From assembly GCA_008330645.1 (NCBI GenBank), contig VLTN01000023.1, positions 124,001 to 188,000 of the forward strand: a stretch of 64,000 bases of DNA, given 5' to 3'. The notes beneath the pieces were generated by a model, which was given only the letters and a program-made list of their open reading frames with translations, searched no databases and was not told where the DNA came from. The position numbers were made by a program, and so were the translations under genes. Shown here in pieces: positions 8,387-18,243 of this stretch. The DNA is from Cafeteria roenbergensis. Lineage: Eukaryota > Sar > Bigyra > Bicosoecida > Cafeteriaceae. How positions within the stretch are numbered: position 1 is the stretch's first letter; every line of letters begins with the position of its first letter.

Positions 8387-11314
8387 ATGTCTGGGGACCA
8401 GCGGGCCGCCAAACGACCCTGGGCGAGCGGCTCGGACGCGGACGCAGATGCCCCTACCCACGCAGGCGGCCAGGCGGGCACCGTGGGCAGCACCGATGCC
8501 AAGACAACGCCAGCGCCGCGCCCGAAGAAGGCGCGCAGGAGCAGGCTTGCAGAGGTGATTGCGCTGGCCGAGTCCTCGGGAGGCGTCGACTGGGGCATGG
8601 GGCGCAGCAGCCGAGGCGCCCGAAGACGCCATGCCCAGGTGCAGGACGAGAGCAGGGCACTGGCTGCAGTCCTTGAAGAGACGGCCCCTCGGCAAGCCGT
8701 GTCGGAGGCTGCGCGCAAGCCGCGCAAGCCGCAGCGCTCCACCGCCAGCCCTCCTGCACAAACGCCGGCCGCTTCCAAGCAAGCAAGCAAGGCGAGCTCG
8801 CCGCGAGCCAGCCCCACAAGCGACGTCGCGCCCCTCAGCCGGGAGCCGGGTTCGCCTGCGTTGCCCGACCACCCCAACTCTGCAGGAGAGCACGCTTGGG
8901 CGGAGGCTGCGCCGGGGACTTCGGACGTCGCGGGGCTGGTTGAAGAGAGCGAGTCCGACGACGGGGAGCAGCCCAAGATGGCTGAGTGGGTGCAGTGCGA
9001 GAGCTGCCGCGTGTGGCGCCTGCTCCCCGCGCACGTCCGGCCGTCGGACCTGCCCGTCACTTGGGTGTGCCGGGAGGCCACGTGGCGTCGCCTGCGCTGC
9101 TCGGAGGACATGGACGGCCCTGAGGCGATGGTCAACTCGGACGAGTCCCGCGCTGTCTCGCCTGCGGGTAAGGGCCTGCGGGAGGTCAGCTTCCCGCCCG
9201 CTGCCGCCGAGCCCAAGCTGCCCGTCGAGGAGCAGGAGTGGGTGCAGTGCGAGAACTGCAACAAGTGGCGCCGCCTGCCCCCGTCGGTCAAGGCAAGCAG
9301 CCTTCCCGAGCACTGGTTCTGCTCCCAGGGCCAGTCGTGGCTGCCCGGCCTGACCTGTCGCTTGCCTGAGGACGAGAGCTTGTGGAAAGTGTCTGCCCCC
9401 GCGGGGAGTGCCGACGGGGCACATGCGGCTGCCTCGTCGCGCGCTGTCAGCGCTGGGGACCGCCCTGGTTCGTCGCCAGACCCGCAGTCGCCGCCAGAGC
9501 GCTCGCTCGCCGACGCGGCCGCTGCGGCTGCAATCGAGGCCAGTGCTCCCATTTCCTTCGCAGCGGGCACGGAGGCCGCTCGCGCCGCAGTCGGGACCGG
9601 CCCATCCGGGAGGGGGCACCCGGGGGCTGGGTCCATGGCCGCTCGCACGCGCTCGTCCGGCGGGGCTGGCGGCGGCTCTGCCATCGGCACCTCCATCTCC
9701 GGCGCCGGGGCAGCAACGGCGCACGCCTCAGACAGCGGAGAGAGCGTACCGGCGCTACCGCACTGGGCCCACCCGCTGCGGCCCATGAGCGGGTACCCGG
9801 GCGCTCCGCAGCCGTGGCGGAGCATCAGCGGCCTGAGGGCATCCCAGCAGTCTCACGCGCTCGTCGCTGTTGGCCTCGGGTTCGCCCCCCCCACCCGCAA
9901 GGCGGACTGCCTCGAGTCGCAGGAGCCCGGGCCCAGCTGGACCGACATCGTCTTCCCCAACGGCAGCAAGCCCCGCTACGGCGGCGCGCTCGCTCACGGC
10001 CGCGGCACAGCGGCTGCGCTCTCCCACAGCTGCTTCGTGTCCTCCACCGCCTACGTGCCGGAGGCCGTCGACGTTGCGGTTTGGGGCGGCATGCAGCGGC
10101 GCCTCGACCAGCAGGAGCGCGATGCCGGCGCCAGGGGCATGCGCGTGAGGCAAGCCATAGCCGGCCCGCTCGCGCGCATGTGCCCTTGGGCGCGCGTGCC
10201 TCTCGCTGAGAGCGAAGCCTCGGAGGGGGACGATGCGCCCGTGGTTGGTGTGCCCAAGGATGCGGGGCAGGCACCGCCCGGTGGCTCATGCGGAGGGGGC
10301 GGCGGCGCGTCTTCCGACGAGAGCGTGTCCGGGGCAGCTCTGTCGCTGGCTCGGCGTGCCCAGCAGCCGGACACCGTGGCCGACCTACTCGACAGGGCAG
10401 TCGCGTGCGCCGCCATCGAGGGCGGGCAGCCCGTGTCCGTGGAGCGCGTCGGCCTGGCTGCAGCTGCCATGGTCGCAGCGAGCGATTTTTGCTCGCGGCA
10501 GCACCAACCTGCGAAGCCAGTCGCGAGCAACGACAGCGTGCACCGCCCGGGCAAGGCGGCGACGGACGCGGACGCCTCCTGTGCTGCCGCCCCGGCGTGT
10601 GCATCGGGCTTGGCGCCCTCCTTCCTGTGGGCCAGGGACGCCGTGGAGGCCGCGCTGCAGCCCGAGGCGCTGCTGGGGCTAGTGCGAAGTGTCGGGGCCT
10701 CCGGCCGCCCACCCCCACCGGTCGGCGCAGAGGGTGCGGCCTCGCCGAGCGGGGACACGGTGTCAATTCGGGAAGTGGGCCGCGCGCTTGCTCGGCGTCT
10801 CCGCGAGCGCGCGGCTGCCGAGTTCGGCGAATGCTTGTCGGTTGAAGCCGCGGAGACACAGGCTCGCGCTGGACAGCAGCTGGGGGCGGCAGACGAAGCT
10901 AGCGCAACTGGTGCGTGGGGTATGTCGATGTCGGCGATTGCCGCGGCTGAGGCATGCGCTGCGGTGTTGGTGGCTGAGGGCCGCCTCGCCATTGAGCACC
11001 CGGCTACCCACCGCTTGCGGATGCGCGGCGTCCGGGGTGAGCTGTGCTTAGAGGCTTCGTCGTTCCAGGGCTTGCGGCACGGGAACTTGCTCGCTCCCGA
11101 GGGCGAGGATCCGACGTCGAGCTGCGCGGCGCAGCTGGCTCCGTGGGGGCTCTCTCCAGCCTGCTTCGTTCGAGTAGCCGGAGCTGACTTGCGCGCACCG
11201 GTGCCGCTGCCACCGCGGCTGAGCAAGCCATGGAAGCGCGATGCCGCCAAGTCGGCGCTGGCAAGCGCGCTTGCGGGCTTGATTCCGGGAACCCGGTTGC
11301 CGATTGCAACTTGA
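8387..11314 (+). CDS. Tandem CW-type zinc finger protein (putative histone-mark reader)
   Basis: A single exon of 975 residues from the first in-frame ATG at 8387. Two CW domains are visible. CW1 (about 200-243) begins EWVQCESCRVWRLLP and continues to WVCREATWRRLRCSED. CW2 (about 284-330) begins EWVQCENCNKWRRLPPSV and continues to HWFCSQGQSWLPGLTC. Each has the four zinc cysteines (CxxC...C...C) and the conserved tryptophans. In known CW proteins (ZCWPW, MORC, LSD2-type) the domain reads methylated H3K4, so a nuclear chromatin role is inferred. The N-terminus is basic and disordered (KKARRS). The C-terminal 250 residues contain helical segments and a helix-strand pattern (AEACAAVLVAEGRLAIEHP, then HRLRMRG) reminiscent of a winged-helix fold; that is unproven. 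No catalytic domain recognised. Confidence 0.85.
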   Translation: MSGDQRAAKRPWASGSDADADAPTHAGGQAGTVGSTDAKTTPAPRPKKARRSRLAEVIALAESSGGVDWGMGRSSRGARRRHAQVQDESRALAAVLEETAPRQAVSEAARKPRKPQRSTASPPAQTPAASKQASKASSPRASPTSDVAPLSREPGSPALPDHPNSAGEHAWAEAAPGTSDVAGLVEESESDDGEQPKMAEWVQCESCRVWRLLPAHVRPSDLPVTWVCREATWRRLRCSEDMDGPEAMVNSDESRAVSPAGKGLREVSFPPAAAEPKLPVEEQEWVQCENCNKWRRLPPSVKASSLPEHWFCSQGQSWLPGLTCRLPEDESLWKVSAPAGSADGAHAAASSRAVSAGDRPGSSPDPQSPPERSLADAAAAAAIEASAPISFAAGTEAARAAVGTGPSGRGHPGAGSMAARTRSSGGAGGGSAIGTSISGAGAATAHASDSGESVPALPHWAHPLRPMSGYPGAPQPWRSISGLRASQQSHALVAVGLGFAPPTRKADCLESQEPGPSWTDIVFPNGSKPRYGGALAHGRGTAAALSHSCFVSSTAYVPEAVDVAVWGGMQRRLDQQERDAGARGMRVRQAIAGPLARMCPWARVPLAESEASEGDDAPVVGVPKDAGQAPPGGSCGGGGGASSDESVSGAALSLARRAQQPDTVADLLDRAVACAAIEGGQPVSVERVGLAAAAMVAASDFCSRQHQPAKPVASNDSVHRPGKAATDADASCAAAPACASGLAPSFLWARDAVEAALQPEALLGLVRSVGASGRPPPPVGAEGAASPSGDTVSIREVGRALARRLRERAAAEFGECLSVEAAETQARAGQQLGAADEASATGAWGMSMSAIAAAEACAAVLVAEGRLAIEHPATHRLRMRGVRGELCLEASSFQGLRHGNLLAPEGEDPTSSCAAQLAPWGLSPACFVRVAGADLRAPVPLPPRLSKPWKRDAAKSALASALAGLIPGTRLPIAT

Positions 11315-11490
11315 TTGCATTTTCGACCCGTGGAGACAGAGCAGAGTCGAGAGGCAAGCAGCGAATTTGCTCCCGTCTGCACACACTCCACCAGAGCCCA
11401 CTGCAGACCGACTGCCTGCCCAAGGGCAAGGCTTTTTGCACCGCTCACCCGTTTGACGAGCAAACGGTGTGCGGCCAGCAGTCCGGCGCT

Positions 11491-12006
11491 ATGGCTGCAG
11501 AGGCCAGACGGCTTGCCGACGAGCTCGAGTCTGCCGCCGCCGCCATGGACAGGATCGGCAAGCAGCTGGGTGCCCCCTACTGTGAACGTTAGTCCTATCC
11601 AGGTCCATGCACACGCGCGATCGGCTTTGAAAGCGCCCCTTGGCCCAAGCTGGTGGCTATTTCGGGCTGCGCCTCACGCTGAGCCCCGCGATTCGCAGGA
11701 GAGAGTCTGGCGTGCGCCGAAAGCCGAGCAAAACTTATCCCAGTGATCGCAAAGCTCACAGCGGAAGCCCGGGAGGCGCGCGTGGCTGGCGTGTACTTGC
11801 AAGAGGGTGAGCCATTCGGGCCGGGCGTGCCAGTTCCGTCGACTGTTTCTGAGGCAGGAGCCGCAATCACCGCCGCACAGGAACTCAGCCAGAAGGCAGT
11901 GAGCGATGCTCGCACGCTTGCTCTTCAACGCGAGCTTGTGGCCACGAGTGGAGGCGATGGCGACGACGCGGATTTGCTCGGCGATTTGGGTGACTTGGAT
12001 GTCTGA
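11491..12006 (+). CDS. Small helical protein, unknown (two exons)
   Basis: Exons 11491-11587 and 11744-12006 joined in phase 1 (donor GTTAGT, acceptor TATCCCAG) give 119 residues. The protein is mostly helical and acidic: an N-terminal amphipathic helix (ARRLADELESAAAAMDRIGK), a second helix from LIAKLTAEAREARV, a Pro/Gly hinge, a third helix (AAITAAQELSQKAVSDARTL) and an acidic tail ending LLGDLGDLDV. Size and shape recall small subunits of Mediator or tethering complexes, but no family signature is secure, so no function is assigned. The first exon would otherwise stop at its end, which supports the intron. The 3' end faces the WD40-like gene, with only 74 bases between the stops. Confidence 0.6.
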
Positions 12007-12080
12007 CGCGCTGGCTGCAAGTGAATAGAGTCGCGGCTGTGCAGACCACTTCACAACTCTCACGCGCGCACTCAAGCAGT

Positions 12081-15000
12081 TCACCGGGACTTCTTGCCGC
12101 GCTTCTTGCCGCGCTTGCCGCTCGACTTCTTGGGCTTGGGCTTTTCGTCGTCAGCCTTCTTGGAAGCGTCGCCTGCGTCGGCGTCGTCTCCAGCGTCATC
12201 GCCATCACCAGCATCGTCGTCACCGTCATCGTCACCATCATCTCCACCATCAGCATCGTCGTCGCCATCACCAGAGCCTTCCGCCTCGGCCTTCTTGGCG
12301 GCGGCGGCCTCCTCCTCGGCCTTCTTGGCGGCGGCGGCCTCCTCCTCGGCCTTCTTGGCGGCGGCGGCCTCCTCCTCGGCCTTCTTGGCGGCAGCGGCGG
12401 CGGCCTCCTCCTCGGCCTTCTTGGCGGCGGCGGCCTCCTCCTCGGCCTTCTTGGCGGCGGCGGCGGCGGCCTCCTCCTCGGCCTTCTTGGCGGTGGCGGC
12501 GGCGGCCTCCTCCTCGGCCTTCTTGGCCGCGGCGGCCTCCTCCTCGGCCTTCTTGGCGGCGGCGGCGGCGGCCTCCTCCTCGGCCTTCTTGGCGGCGGCG
12601 GCGGCGGCCTCCTCCTCGGCCTTCTTGGCGGCGGCGGCGGCGGCCTCCTCCTCGGCCTTCTTGGCGGCGACGGCGGCGGCCTCCTCCTCGGCCTTCTTGG
12701 CGGCGGCGGCGGCGGCCTCCTCCTCGGCCTTCTTGGCGGCGGCGGCGGCGGCCTCCTCCTCGGCCTTCTTGGCGGCGGCGGCGGCGGCCTCCTCCTCGGC
12801 CTTCTTGGCCGCGGCGGCCTCCTCCTCGGCCTTCTTGGCGGCGGCCTCCTCCTCGGCCTTCTTGGCGGCGGCGGCGGCGGCCTCCTCCTCGGCCTTCTTG
12901 GCGGCGGCGGCCTCCTCCTCGGCCTTCTTGGCGGCGGCGGCCTCCTCCTCGGCCTTCTTGGCGGCGGCGGCCTCCTCCTCGGCCTTCTTGGCGGCAGCGG
13001 CGGCGGCCTCCTCCTCGGCCTTCTTGGCGGCAGCGGCGGCGGCCTCCTCCTCGGCCTTCTTGGCGGCAGCGGCGGCGGCCTCCTCCTCGGCCTTCTTGGC
13101 GGCAGCGGCGGCGGCCTCCTCCTCGGCCTTCTTGGCGGCAGCGGCGGCGGCCTCCTCCTCGGCCTTCTTGGCGGCGGCCTCCTCCTTGGCCTTCTTGGCG
13201 GCGGCGGCCTCCTCCTCGGCCTTCTTGGCGGCAGCGGCGGCGGCCTCCTCCTTGGCCTTCTTGGCGGCGGCCTCCTCCTTGGCCTTCTTGGCGGCGGCGG
13301 CCTCCTCCTCGGCCTTCTTGGCGGCAGCGGCGGCGGCCTCCTCCTTGGCCTTCTTGGCGGCGGCCTCCTCCTTGGCCTTCTTGGCGGCGGTAGCAGCAGC
13401 TGCATCGGCGGAGGTGGTATCCGTCTCGATCTCAATGTCGCGCGCTGCGGCCCCTTCGGTGTGGGTGTCGTCGGCAACGGCCGGGGCAGCGCCAGCAGCA
13501 GCTGCAGGAGCGCCAGCAGCGACCGCACCAGCGGCTGCAGCCCGCTCGCGAGTGGCCACGTTGAACTCTGCCTCGGCGGCTGCGGCTTCGCTGCTGGCGC
13601 CGCTTGCGGCCCCTGCTCCAACCTTGCTCTTGTCGATCTTGTCGAAGGGGGTGCCGGTGAGGCCACGAAGCACCTTGGCCTCGCCACCCACCTCGCACAC
13701 AAGCGCGGTGTCAGAGCTGCTCGAGTACCAGAGCATAATCGGCCGGTTCACGGGGGCGCCGGCGCGGGGGGCGAGGAAGCGCTTGAGGCGCAGGGTGATG
13801 TCCTTGGTGCCGGGCACCCGGTTCACCTCGCGGGCGAAAATCGAGCCGTCCGAGTGGGCGGAGAGGAGGAGGGCGCGGTCAGAGTCGAAATCGGCACAGA
13901 CGAGCTCAGCAAAGGGGCGCTTGATCGAGGCGAGCTCCGCCTCGAGGTTGAGCTGCACCGAGCGCTCGCCAAGGAGGTCGAAGAGGTGGAACACCTTGCT
14001 GTTCTTGACAGGGGCGGCAATGCAGGAGAACTGGGGGAGGGAGAAGAGGCCGGCGATGGGGCCGCTGGCCTTGTAGCAGCCGAGCCACTTGCCTGCGCAC
14101 GGGCACGAACGCGTCGGGAGCGATGTGGTCGCGCGCGGGGGAGGGGTACCTGGGAGGGCGGCGGGTCTGGCGCAGCATTGAGAGCGGCGGGGGCGCGGGC
14201 GGGGAGCGGTCTAAGCTGTTCGTGGCGCGCGGCTGCTGGAGCGTGTGTACCCGCGCTGCTGCCGTGCGGGGCCTCACCATCCGCAGCCACATAGATGTGG
14301 ATGATGCCGTTCTCGTGACCGACGGCCAGCACGGGGCGGTCGCCATCGGCGATGGTGGTCAGGCCCACGACAGGGCCCATGCTGTCGCGAAGGCGCTTCG
14401 AGCCGGCGGCAGTGCTCAGGGCCACAGGGCTTCCGGCCAGCTCGTCGTCCTCCTGGTCAGGGGGCATGAAGGTCACCGCGACTGGTGCCTTGGACTCAAG
14501 CGCGTAGCCACGGACTGAGCCGTCCTGGTGGCCGGCGAAGAAGCGGCCGTGGAGGAGGACCTTGGCGCAGGTGACTGGGCGGCCAGGAGCCGTGCCGGTG
14601 GCGCCATCAGTGCGGACCATCTTCACCCGCCTGCGGCGGGCGGGGGACAGCCCAGCAGCGACAGGAAAGGGCAGCTCGGCTTGGGACAGGACAGGTCGTC
14701 TTGCGGCAGGCACACGCACGCGCAGAGACCGCGGGAGAGAGGAAGCCGGGAGAAAGCAACAAGCGAAAGCGGGCCAGATATGCCAGAAACAACCCGTGGC
14801 CTCACTTGAGCGTCACGGCGTCGAAGACCACGGTCGTGCCGAGTTTGAGGCCAACAACCAGAACAGCGCCGAAGCAGGAGGTTGGCGCGAGCGAGGCGCT
14901 GCACGCCTCTCCCGGCAGCTCCACGCGCATGCGCCTGTCGCCTGCGTTGGGAAAATTGAGAGCATTGGGCGCATCGGGGGGGGGGGGCTGGCTCGCGGTG

Positions 15001-15316
15001 ACGAGCCCGAGCTGCGCGGGGCTTTGTGCTCCAGCTCGCTTCGTTGAAGCGCGCGGCCGTTCGGCCACGCCAGTCGCGGCAACGAGGCAGCCTCGCCCAG
15101 AGCGCCGCTCGAGTGATGGCTGCACTTACCAGAGTCGGGGTGGTACAGCTCCACGTGCTTGACGGTCACCAGGATCACGCTGGGGCGCGCGCTGTCGGAG
15201 GCATCCCAAAAGCTGCCGATGAGGTCTTCGCCGCCAGCGGTGCCGTACACGTGCGCCAGTTCGCCTTCCACGCCCGCACCCTTTGCCGGAGCCCGCTTGG
15301 ACAAGAAGCCGCCCAT
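12081..15316 (-). CDS. WD40-like propeller protein with long KKAEEEAAA repeat tail
   Basis: Four exons on the minus strand: 15316-15130, 14941-14806, 14630-14278 and 14092-12081. All junctions keep frame (donors GTAAGT, GTGAGG, GTGAGG; acceptors ending GCAG), giving 895 residues. The N-terminal 350 residues show repeated beta-propeller-like strands (VLLHGRFFAGHQDGSVRGYA; LAVGHENGIIHIYVA; LLSAHSDGSIFAREV). The start MGGFLSKR fits an N-myristoylation signal followed by basic residues, suggesting membrane attachment. About 34 KKA(E/K)EE units with 3-6 alanines follow, then an acidic Asp/Gly stretch and a Lys-rich end (KKSSGKRGKKRGKKSR). The charged repeat should form a long single alpha helix. 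Specific orthology is not recognised. The tail resembles basic tails of nucleolar proteins, which conflicts with myristoylation, so location is open. Confidence 0.75.
12282..13388 (-). repeat. Coding minisatellite, about 34 units of 27-36 bp
   Basis: Units read, on the minus strand, as Lys-Lys-Ala-(Glu/Lys)-Glu-Glu plus three to six Ala codons. Units at the 5' (N-terminal) end carry KAKEE variants in a higher-order pattern (KAKEE, KAKEE, KAEEE). The rest are nearly identical KAEEE units with rare Val or Thr changes. Near-identity at the nucleotide level points to recent expansion or gene conversion. Confidence 0.95.
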
Positions 15317-16714
15317 GTCGTGGGCTTCTGAGTTGGAGGCCGGAGGTGCCTTTCGCCGTCAACGGCGCGAGGACTCCAGTGACTGCTCTGCGCGCAACAC
15401 CGCTTCGCCGGCGGGCATTGGCGCCCCTCGGTGCCGCAAAGCCAGGTCCGACACGGGGCTGGGCCCTGCAGTTCAGCCTTTGCCCCCAACTCTCCTGGCG
15501 TGGCGCCACGAGCGCGCTCGCAGGCACTTGCCAGAGCCATCCTGCCGCACGCGATGGCAGGCCGCACTGGCATGGGCAGCAGGGCATGGTCCCTTGGCTT
15601 GCACGCGAGCCAAGCAACCAGCCTCACAGGCTGCAGGAACGCCACCGCCCCTCAACTTTTCGGGTACTGGTCCAGCGAAGGGTATTGGCCACGCCCCCCC
15701 ACCCAGGAGAAAGAGTTTCAGCCGCCGCCGCGGAACACCGCCTGCTTCGCGATCGCAGCTGCGACTCGCCCGCGATTGGCCTGCTGTGACGTTGCAAGAG
15801 AATCGGCCTCTGTTGTTCCGAAACCATTGCAAGCTCGTCGTGAGGAGCAACGCCTCGCCGAGCAGCCATGGTGTGTGGCAGCATCGCATGAGCAGTCCAC
15901 GCACCTGCCCACAACATCATGGACCTGCGACAAGGAGCGGCCCCACGCAGGCTGTGACGTCTCGTCAATGTTCTACGCACACAACCCTGCGTCCCACCGT
16001 GTCTAGTTCGGTAGTTTGCCGCTCATGCGGCACCAACCTGCGTCCCGCCCCGAGCGGACTTTGCTGAGCTCCGTGACTTGGCGTGGTGGTTTGCTGCACG
16101 CAAGGGTATCTTTGCATTCCGAGGCTGTTGAGCGCGCACGCGTGCCGCAGAACACCCCAGCAGCGAGCCAGCGCGTGCTTCGCGTGCGGACCTTTGGCTA
16201 GGTGGCAAGGAGCGAGCCGGCCCCAGAGTTGGCTGCTGCTGTCGCAGCGCTGTTGGTTGGACAAGCGGAGCTCGTACGCACGTTGCCGGGCCCACTCTGG
16301 CAGGCTTCCCGCAGCCGAGCCAGAGTCCCAAGCCACCATACCCCCTCCTGGAGCCGAGCAGCCGGCAAGCGCTGCCCGAGCGTTGCGGCCCTTGCGGCAC
16401 CGGGCAGCGCTCCTCTCAGGTGCTCTCCACGCGCGCGCGGGCCTTCGACGCGCGATTTGGACGGCTTCAGACGCAAGTGCTGGGCAGCGCCACGCTCTGG
16501 TTATAGCACCCTGCTTGTTCGCGCTGTTTCAGGAGGCTTGTTTGGAGGCGGGAGGCGGCCATAGCCGCAACAAGCGCGGCGGGCAGAGCTGCTCCGGGCG
16601 GCAGGCTGCCCGCGTCGGCGACGCCCGCCGCCCCCACTGCTGCCCCCCGAGATCGAGGCCAGGCGAAGACATAGTCACACCGCACATCGGGCTCGCGGAG
16701 AGGGACCGGTCGCC
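15317..16714. other. Long intergenic (divergent) region, nothing recognised
   Basis: Between the divergently transcribed WD40-like gene and RBMX2. Open frames on both strands are short or of non-protein-like composition. No tRNA, snRNA or mobile element was seen. It should contain both promoters, and it could hide an unrecognised 5' exon or non-coding RNA. Confidence 0.5.
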
Positions 16715-17993
16715 ATGGCCATGTCGACGATCAAGGAGATCCAGCGCCTCAACGACGAGGAGCTCAGGCGGGGAATTGCGTTGGAGGCGTCCTGGCACTG
16801 GCAGTACCGCTCCTCGTCTTGGGTCTACGTCGGAGGCCTCTACAACCAGCTGAGCGTGGGGGATGTCATCGCCGTTTTCAGCCAGTGAGCGTGGCAGCGT
16901 CTCGGCACGGCGACCAGGGCTGACTCGTTTGCGCTTGCTTGCGATTCCGTCTGTGGTGCTGCCCGCGCGTCCTCACCCGCCTTGCAGATGGGGCGAGATT
17001 GAAGACGCCCACCTCGTCACGGATGACGAGACAGGGCAATCCAAGGGCTTTGCGTTCCTCAAGTACGAGGACTTTCGCTCTGCCGTGCTGGCGGTGGACA
17101 ACATGAACGGCGCGCGGCTGCTGAACCGCATGCTCCGAGTCGACCACAAGCTGGATTACACGCCGCCCAAGCCGAAGGACGGTGCCAGTGCCGACGGCGG
17201 GGCAGCGGCGGCTGGCACCGAGGAGGGCTACACGCCAGGAGCGGCGTACCGGGACCAGGAGCTTGCCAACGGCTTCTCGCTGCAACAGGGCGTCGACGTC
17301 TTTGGCCGAGCCGCCGCTGCGACAGGGAGCGAGGGGGTGGCAGTTCCGCTGTCCTCGCTGGTTGGTGCGCACGGGCGGCTTGCAACGGCGGGGCCCCGCT
17401 CAGGCGTGGACTGGCGCGCAGGCGGCAGCACCGCTGCCTCCGCGGCCGAACCGCCCCGCAGGCAAGCTGCGGGCGACCCCCTGCACCTGCCAACGCCCGC
17501 GGCCCGGACTGGCGACGAGCGAGGGTCTCACAGGCGCAAGCGTCCTCGCAGCGACGAGGCGTCAGAGGTGGACGGCAGCTCTCACAGGCGCCACCACCGC
17601 CGCCACCGCCGCCACCACCGCAGCAGCAGCGGCGTCGACGGGGACAAGGCGGGGTCTGACAGCATCGATGGCCGCGACAGTCCGCGGGGCGGCGACGGGC
17701 AGAGCGAGACCGGCACCGAAGGCCGTCGCCATCGCGCCCGCGGGCACCGCAGCGGGGGAAGCAGCCGGGGCAGCAGCTCGCGCGAACGGAGGGCAGCGGG
17801 CGAGCCGAGCAGTTCGGCTGGCGATGCCTCTGGCTCCCGCCACTCGCGGCGCCGCCACAGGCACGAGCGAGCTGGGCGCGTGAAGCACCGCGGAGCCATG
17901 CCCGAGGACCTCGAGGCGGCAGCGGAGGCGGCTGCTCGGGCGAGCGCTGCTGCCTGCTCTTCCGCCGCGCCTGGCCTCGACCGGGCTGACTAG
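16715..17993 (+). CDS. RBMX2: RBMX2/Ist3 (Snu17) RNA-binding protein, RES complex
   Basis: Exons 16715-16884 and 16988-17993 join in phase 2 (GTGAGC...CTTGCAG) giving 391 residues. The N-terminus matches RBMX2/Ist3 closely: IKEIQRLNDEELRRGIALEA, then SWVYVGGL (RNP2, about 37-42), DVIAVFSQWGEIEDAHLV across the intron, and KGFAFLKY (RNP1, 76-83), then DNMNGARLLNRMLRVDH. In yeast and human this RRM protein is a subunit of the RES complex, which activates the spliceosome and aids retention of unspliced RNA. The C-terminus is long, with His/Arg and Ser/Arg tracts (RRHHRRHRRHHRSSSG). Two ATGs (16715 and 16721) are possible; the first has a strong initiation context. The many introns in this window fit a need for splicing factors. 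Confidence 0.93.
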
Positions 17994-18243
17994 GGCGCGA
18001 GTCTGCGAGTCGCGTGGTGCAGTATTTCGGCGAGGCGACGCGGGCCATCGCAACAGTGCATCCGCATTGCCACCGAAATAGTTTCGACATTTCTTTGCGC
18101 ACAGCGCGGCAGCGCAACCACCGCCGACGCGACGGCGAGGGCCGCACGGGAGAGAAGCACAGGAATAACAAGCGCACTCGCAAGCCAGGCCATCCGAGAG
18201 CCCCGGGGCCAGGCCGGGGCTGCACCCGTGAGGCGGAGCGCGT

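Noticed and set aside
8332-9825. 497-residue minus-strand open frame
   Set aside because: Antisense of the double CW protein; no domain and low-complexity composition.
12021-14294. Very long plus-strand open frames (757 and 660 residues) of Gly/Leu or Ala/Ser/Phe repeats
   Set aside because: They are the antisense of the KKAEEEAAA minisatellite. The minus strand joins by consensus splicing to a propeller-like protein and explains the region.
15159-16067. 302-residue plus-strand open frame in the 15-16 kb spacer
   Set aside because: It overlaps exon 1 of the WD40-like gene on the other strand and has no protein-like pattern.
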